DNA of 64,000 nt, from positions 103,359 through 167,358 of the forward strand of contig NZ_WTKU01000008.1 in the NCBI RefSeq assembly GCF_011378715.1, given 5' to 3'. Each line of letters starts with the position of its first letter. Within the stretch, counting starts at the first letter, position 1. This document shows positions 59,585 through 64,000 of the stretch, piece after piece. This DNA comes from Psychromonas sp. SA13A (GTDB lineage Bacteria > Pseudomonadota > Gammaproteobacteria > Enterobacterales > Psychromonadaceae). Position numbers and translations under genes: made by a program. A model generated the notes under the pieces. It did not search any database, was not told the DNA's origin, and saw only the letters and a list, made by a program, of their open reading frames with translations.

Positions 59585-60166
59585 GTGAAAATATTTGCCC
59601 CACTTTATACAAAAGTAATGCGTTGGTCTAAGCATAAATATGCTCCTTTTTATTTATACTTAACAGCATTCATTGAGTCGATTTTTTGGCCAATTCCTGT
59701 TGATATTATGTTAGCACCAATGGCTTTAGCAAAACGCCATCTTGCATGGCGCTTTGCTTTCGGGGCAACTGTATTTTCAGTGTTAGGTGGTGCCGTAGGG
59801 TATTACCTTGGTAGTGCTTTATATGAACCCGTTGTGTTGCCATTTATAGAGGTGATGGGGTATCAAGATAAAATGCAAACTGCACAATTATGGTTCAATG
59901 ACTGGGGAGTGATGGTGATTTTTATTGCCAGCTTTACACCTATTCCATTTAAAGTATTTACCATAACTGCAGGTGTCATGAATATGGCATTTTGGCCCTT
60001 TTTATTGACGGCTTTAGTGGGACGTGGATTACGTTTCTTTTTAGTCGCAGGTTTAATGGTATTAGGTGGTGAAAAAATGGAAGCGAAATTAAGTAAATAT
60101 ATCGACGTCTTAGGTTGGTTAACAATTGTTGCCGCTGCTATTTTATATTTTACTTTAAAGCATTAG
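59585..60166 (+). CDS. YqaA/DedA-like VTT-domain membrane protein
   Basis: A 193-residue protein with about four or five membrane segments. It has TAFIESIFWPIPVDIMLAPM, GYYLGSALYEPVV, and SFTPIPFKVFTITAGVMNM, the re-entrant proline-containing motifs of the YqaA branch of the SNARE-associated/VTT family. Relatives in the DedA group flip lipids. It begins with GTG after AAAGAGA. It sits 7 bases before nlpD, and a YqaA gene next to nlpD-rpoS is common in related bacteria. Confidence 0.87.
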   Translation: MKIFAPLYTKVMRWSKHKYAPFYLYLTAFIESIFWPIPVDIMLAPMALAKRHLAWRFAFGATVFSVLGGAVGYYLGSALYEPVVLPFIEVMGYQDKMQTAQLWFNDWGVMVIFIASFTPIPFKVFTITAGVMNMAFWPFLLTALVGRGLRFFLVAGLMVLGGEKMEAKLSKYIDVLGWLTIVAAAILYFTLKH

Positions 60167-60173
60167 TTTTATT

Positions 60174-61034
60174 GTGAAAATTATATTATTTACTACATTG
60201 TTTTTTTTGTTTTCATGCTCTTCTCCCGGTGGTAGGGCACCAGTTTATGATGTGAAATCAAATAAAGGTGCGCTCAACAAAGGTGGTGGCACTTATATTG
60301 CAAGTGGTAAAAGTATTAAACCAGGGCAAAAAAAGTACGTTGTTCAAAAGGGCGATACACTTTATTCCATTGCCTGGCGAGCGGGTATGGCGGTGAACAC
60401 GTTAATTAAACGTAATCATTTAAGAAAGCCTTATATTATTAAGAAGGGACAAGTCCTAAATTTACGCTCAAGTACCTCAAAAGTGGTGGTTTCTTCATCA
60501 AATAAGGCAAAAAATAGCGCAGGAAGTTGCACAGTTCAAACCTGTAAACAAAACAATAAAATAGAGGTTGTCAAAAAATCATCGAAAGCATATTCTGCTA
60601 ATGATGTTGATGAAAAAGTGATTAAAAAGAAAACGATTAATCAACAAGATTCGAATAATAAAGTGGCGGATTGGCAGTGGCCAACTAAAGGTAAATTAAC
60701 AAAAACCTTTGCTAACTCCCCGCAAGGAATGAAGGGTATCTCTATTTCTAACGTTCGAGGAACACCGATATATGCAGCGGCAAAAGGGAAAGTTGTTTAT
60801 GCAGGTAGCGGTTTAAGAGGTTATGGAAAACTAGTCATTATTAAGCATAATTATGATTATTTAAGTGCTTATGCACATAATGATAAACTAATAATAAAAG
60901 AGAATGAACAAGTTGAAATGGGCCAAAAAATAGCTGTGATGGGAGATAGTGATACAGATACCGTGCGATTACATTTTGATATTCGCTATCGTGGTAAGTC
61001 TGTTGATCCCATGCGTTACTTACCTAAACGTTAA
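60174..61034 (+). CDS. nlpD: NlpD-like lipoprotein with LysM and degenerate LytM (M23) domains
   Basis: A 286-residue outer-membrane lipoprotein. It starts with GTG; the lipobox FLFSC puts the lipid on Cys15. A LysM domain is at about 58-100 (YVVQKGDTLYSIAWRAG), then a Lys/Ser-rich linker. A LytM domain is at about 165-283. The HxH motif reads RLHFDI and the first zinc His is also replaced, so it is inactive as a peptidase. In E. coli, degenerate NlpD activates the amidase AmiC at division. No clear ribosome-binding site precedes the GTG, so coupling to the YqaA gene is likely. The rpoS promoter is usually inside nlpD. Confidence 0.92.
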   Translation: MKIILFTTLFFLFSCSSPGGRAPVYDVKSNKGALNKGGGTYIASGKSIKPGQKKYVVQKGDTLYSIAWRAGMAVNTLIKRNHLRKPYIIKKGQVLNLRSSTSKVVVSSSNKAKNSAGSCTVQTCKQNNKIEVVKKSSKAYSANDVDEKVIKKKTINQQDSNNKVADWQWPTKGKLTKTFANSPQGMKGISISNVRGTPIYAAAKGKVVYAGSGLRGYGKLVIIKHNYDYLSAYAHNDKLIIKENEQVEMGQKIAVMGDSDTDTVRLHFDIRYRGKSVDPMRYLPKR

Positions 61035-61144
61035 TAACGCGATCAAGTTTTCAGTTAATGATTGAAATAATTTAGGAATATTTAAAAGGCCCAATTTAAA
61101 AGTAATAGTTCATCAAATTGAAGCGGTAAAAAGGGAGTGCAACC

Positions 61145-62140
61145 ATGGTAGGAACAACTTCAGTTAATTCAGAGAACAAGGATTTAGACAACTATAATCA
61201 GCCAATCGTTGATGATCTTGAAATGGATGATGGATTAGATATTGATAAAGCTGAGGCAGAAACCCCTGCAGAGCCTGAACGCTATGCAACAGGCAGTGAA
61301 TTTAAGGTAATGGATGCCACTCAATTGTATTTGGGTGAAATTGGTTACTCTCCGCTATTAACTGCCCAAGAAGAAGTCTATTACTCACGCCGTTCTCATC
61401 GTGGTGATGAAGTGTCTCGTAAACGCATGATTGAAAGCAATTTGCGTCTCGTTGTTAAAATATCACGTCGCTATAATAATCGTGGTTTATCATTATTAGA
61501 TTTAGTCGAAGAAGGTAACTTAGGGCTAATTCGCGCGGTTGAGAAGTTTGATGCAGAAAAAGGTTTTCGTTTTTCTACTTACGCGACATGGTGGATACGT
61601 CAAACCATTGAACGAGCGATCATGAATCAAACTCGCACGATACGTTTACCTATTCATATTGTTAAAAAATTGAACGTGTATTTACGCACAGCACGAGAAT
61701 TGGCGCATAAACTGACACATGAGCCAACGCCGGAAGACATCGCTAAAGAGTTGGATGTATCAGCAAAAGAAGTATCAAAGATATTAAAGCTGAATGAACG
61801 TATAAGTTCTGTAGATACACCACTTGGCCATAGTTCAGACAAAGAATTATTAGATATTATTCCAGACAGTAACGAGTCAACACCAGAAAATACATTACAA
61901 ACTAACGATATGAAATTGCGTATCGTGGATTGGTTAGAGGATTTAAACGCAAAACAACGAGAAGTATTAGCAAGACGCTTTGGTTTATTAGGATACGAAG
62001 CGGCGACATTAGAAAATGTGGGTAAAGAGATTGGTTTAACACGCGAACGTGTGCGTCAAATTCAAGTAGAAGCATTAAAAGCGCTACGTGAAGTGTTATC
62101 AAAACAAGGGTTATCTATTGAAGCTCTTTTTCAATCTTAA
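61145..62140 (+). CDS. rpoS: RNA polymerase sigma factor RpoS
   Basis: A 331-residue stationary-phase sigma factor. It has an acidic N-terminus, region 1.2 ([20 protein letters not shown]), region 2 ([36 protein letters not shown]), region 3, and region 4 with the helix-turn-helix ([20 protein letters not shown]). Length matches E. coli RpoS (330). A good ribosome-binding site, AGGGAG, precedes the ATG. It follows nlpD by 110 bases and ends in a terminator. mutS does not follow. Confidence 0.96.
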   Translation: MVGTTSVNSENKDLDNYNQPIVDDLEMDDGLDIDKAEAETPAEPERYATGSEFKVMDATQLYLGEIGYSPLLTAQEEVYYSRRSHRGDEVSRKRMIESNLRLVVKISRRYNNRGLSLLDLVEEGNLGLIRAVEKFDAEKGFRFSTYATWWIRQTIERAIMNQTRTIRLPIHIVKKLNVYLRTARELAHKLTHEPTPEDIAKELDVSAKEVSKILKLNERISSVDTPLGHSSDKELLDIIPDSNESTPENTLQTNDMKLRIVDWLEDLNAKQREVLARRFGLLGYEAATLENVGKEIGLTRERVRQIQVEALKALREVLSKQGLSIEALFQS

Positions 62141-62189
62141 TAGTTTGAAATCAATATTTTAACTCAATAGTTTAATTGAAAAGTTAATA

Positions 62190-62218
62190 AAAAAACGCAT
62201 CCAATGGATGTGTTTTTT
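62190..62218. terminator. rpoS terminator
   Basis: AAAAAACGCATCC (62190-62202) pairs with GGATGTGTTTTTT (62206-62218), with one G-T pair. A and T tracts on both sides let it serve the convergent DUF3545 gene too. Confidence 0.88.
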
Positions 62219-62257
62219 ATATCTGCCGATAAATTTTATATCTGTTCTAGTGGCGGG

Positions 62258-62443
62258 CTATATTAATTCTGATTGAGAAAAGCTAAATGAAGGATCAATC
62301 TCTCGTAACTCTTTAGCAAGCATCAACTGCGCCTTGGCATTTTCAATTTCTCGCCACTTACGAGGTTTAGGTTTACGTTTAACGGGAGTGTGGAATAGGT
62401 TATTAATTTTGATATCGCTATCATTTAATTGAAGCTGTTGCAT
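62258..62443 (-). CDS. DUF3545 family small protein
   Basis: A 61-residue basic protein. The core KRKPKPRKWREIENAKAQLM followed by LAKELREIDPS is the DUF3545 signature found in marine gammaproteobacteria. It is probably cytoplasmic and helical; no function is known. It is convergent with rpoS. Confidence 0.8.
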   Translation of the reverse strand: MQQLQLNDSDIKINNLFHTPVKRKPKPRKWREIENAKAQLMLAKELREIDPSFSFSQSELI

Positions 62444-62850
62444 GTTATCCCCTTAACTTTACTGTCCAAGTGTGTGTGCTGAATACAATAAGCTGATGAG
62501 ATGGCATTTTTATGACAAATATATTGCACTTTTATTAATTGTGGCATTCCTTTTAAGTTGGCCGCATTTGCTTTTTACTTGTTCTTAATTTGCTAAAGAG
62601 AACAATCATTTATATTTGTTTACCTTATAAACTAAGCTATTCCTCCGTGTAAATTTCACTGCCCACGTTTAAAGAAATCAACATAACTGCGAACTGTGAC
62701 TCATGCTAAATTGATTTTTTTGTTCTACGCTGAATAGATTATTGTTTGATGCTTCAGTTATGTTTCTGCAATACAGGTGCACAGTCTTAAACATCATTAC
62801 GATGCAATATTTAACCTCAAATTATAAACTGTAAAATATTAGGAGGAGCA
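62444..62850. other. Intergenic region before the pseudopilin genes, no gene seen
   Basis: The interval lies between the divergent DUF3545 gene and the fimT-like gene. No promoter or hairpin is clear. The ribosome-binding site AGGAGGAG before the pseudopilin gene is close to ideal. Confidence 0.4.
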
Positions 62851-63375
62851 ATGACTCACTTCCATGATCACGGTTTTACCTTTATTGAGTTAATCATTAC
62901 GCTCGCTATTTTAGGCGTTATTATTTCAATATCCACGGCTTCATACCAAGGGATTCTGGCAAACCAAACCTTGCTGAGTCGCACGTCAGAAGTTTATTAC
63001 ACACTACAACTTGCAAAAGTAGAAGCAATTAAACGCAATCAAAAGATTTACGTTAATTTTTGTCAACAAGGTAACCTCTGGAAGATGGGTATCAGTGATA
63101 CCAATCATTGTGATTGTTTTAGTGCTAATTCTTGCCAATTAGATGGTGTTGAAAAAGTACAAGATCTTGCCGATGGAAAAACGATTGTTATTGATAGTTC
63201 AACATTAACTTTTACAGGGACACAGGCATCCTATGGCTCATTACGCTTTTCAGTAGAAACTGGCAGCGTCACAATGACTAATAGCGAGCAACATTCTTTA
63301 TCGATTATACAAAGTGCGATGCGTTTAAGAGTCTGTGCGCCAGACCAAGCTCAACTTGGATATAAAAAATGTTAG
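62851..63375 (+). CDS. FimT/GspH-like minor pseudopilin
   Basis: A 174-residue type IV prepilin-like protein. The prepilin peptidase site is Gly8-Phe9 (HGFTFIELI) with the conserved Glu at mature position 5. The N-terminal helix LIITLAILGVIISISTAS follows. The body has LAKVEAIKRNQ, as in FimT/FimU/GspH, and four cysteines that may pair. It should help start type IV pilus assembly. It overlaps the next gene by 7 bases, which shows an operon continuing past the window. Confidence 0.85.
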   Translation: MTHFHDHGFTFIELIITLAILGVIISISTASYQGILANQTLLSRTSEVYYTLQLAKVEAIKRNQKIYVNFCQQGNLWKMGISDTNHCDCFSANSCQLDGVEKVQDLADGKTIVIDSSTLTFTGTQASYGSLRFSVETGSVTMTNSEQHSLSIIQSAMRLRVCAPDQAQLGYKKC

Positions 63376-63986
63376 CGCCCATATCATTAAAGTCTGGCTT
63401 TAGCCTGATAGAAGTGCTGATTTCATTACTACTAGGTTCCTTACTATTGGCGATGATCATTAGTTTATACGTTACTAATGTCAGTGCTGGTCACAAAGGC
63501 ATGAAGCTCTCTCGTTTCCATGCAGATATACAATCGCTTGTAGGGGTAATGGAAAATGATATCCGCCGAGCTGGATTTGGTGGTAGTCATTTTATGGTAG
63601 GCCAAACCAATAATAAAGTTGTTGATAGTATCAATAGCGGTACGCAACACTGTATTGTTTATGCTTATAACTATAATCATGCGGTTGCTGCTTTACCTTC
63701 CCATTTTATGGCTTTTCGTTATTCATCAACTTCGCATAGTGTACAGTTTGGAAGAGGTTTAAACTCGCAGGCTATCAATTGTTATAGTAGTGGTAGTTGG
63801 GTCAATTTAACGGATCCTAAATTTCTAAAGGTGACAGAGTTGAGCTTTGTGGAAAGTATCGCTTCCAACGCACAAGCAACAATGCGTAGTGTTGAAGTGA
63901 CAATAAAAGCACAGTTGAAAAGTAACAGCGAATATACCCACCAAATAACCACAAAGGTACAAGTACGCAACCCTGAATTTCATTGA
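63369..63986 (+). CDS. PilW-like minor pseudopilin
   Basis: A 205-residue type IV prepilin-like protein. Cleavage falls at Gly10-Phe11 (SGFSLIEVL), with Glu at mature +5 and the helix ISLLLGSLLLAMIISLYVT. The segment ENDIRRAGFGG is typical of PilW. The frame appears complete and ends 14 bases before the window edge; pilV-, pilX-, pilY1- and pilE-like genes would be expected next. Order fimT-pilW suggests pilV is absent or elsewhere. Confidence 0.85.
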   Translation: MLAPISLKSGFSLIEVLISLLLGSLLLAMIISLYVTNVSAGHKGMKLSRFHADIQSLVGVMENDIRRAGFGGSHFMVGQTNNKVVDSINSGTQHCIVYAYNYNHAVAALPSHFMAFRYSSTSHSVQFGRGLNSQAINCYSSGSWVNLTDPKFLKVTELSFVESIASNAQATMRSVEVTIKAQLKSNSEYTHQITTKVQVRNPEFH

Positions 63987-64000
63987 TAATATTCAATAAA

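Overview
The window reads as a chromosomal segment of an AT-rich, cold-adapted marine gammaproteobacterium. Gene content and order (lepA-lepB-rnc-era-recO-pdxJ; mazG-pyrG-eno-ftsB-ispD-ispF-truD-nlpD-rpoS) and the style of the proteins suggest Psychromonas or a close Alteromonadales relative. The genus is an inference from memory of protein families; no search was run. No phage, insertion sequence, CRISPR array, tRNA or rRNA gene was seen.

Layout. 0-11 kb: a DsbA-like protein, a DUF389 membrane protein, the RadD helicase, small conserved proteins, a MarR-emrA-emrB efflux operon with twin operator boxes, and two HD-domain hydrolases. 11-18 kb: oligopeptidase B, then a gene-poor AT-rich stretch with a PEP-CTERM-type exported protein preceded by a sigma54-like promoter, an orphan DUF2971 gene and an unrecognised 450-residue protein. 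18.5-23.2 kb: a complete DSF-type quorum-sensing cluster, with rpfF convergent to rpfG-rpfC. 23.8-29.4 kb: an oxidoreductase plus UPF0303 pair, a hisC and histidine/lysine-binding-protein pair divergent from a LysR regulator, and a membrane-anchored RRM protein. 30-36 kb: the lepA to pdxJ housekeeping block, with a translationally coupled 23-codon hydrophobic ORF exactly filling the rnc-era gap. 36-40 kb: cysteine desulfurase facing a cystine importer, and a nitroreductase.

40.4-48.7 kb: a mannosylglycerate catabolic locus (mngR, mngA, mngB, glycerate kinase, manA). It should import and phosphorylate 2-O-alpha-mannosyl-D-glycerate, hydrolyse it, and feed fructose-6-phosphate and phosphoglycerate into glycolysis. 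A CRP-like site and repeated AATACAAAT boxes lie in the divergent control region.

49-62 kb: the mazG-pyrG-eno-ftsB-ispDF-truD-nlpD-rpoS block, altered in several ways. A two-TerD-domain membrane protein sits between mazG and pyrG. Two successive ghost copies of the enolase 3' end with its terminator lie after eno. No surE or pcm is present between truD and nlpD. The window closes with a DUF3545 gene and the first two genes of a minor-pseudopilin cluster (fimT-like, pilW-like).

The strongest candidates for something unusual are the Rpf/DSF cluster in this lineage, the eno tail duplications, the rnc-era micro-ORF, the PEP-CTERM gene with its sigma54-like promoter, and the TerD-TerD-membrane-winged-helix protein.
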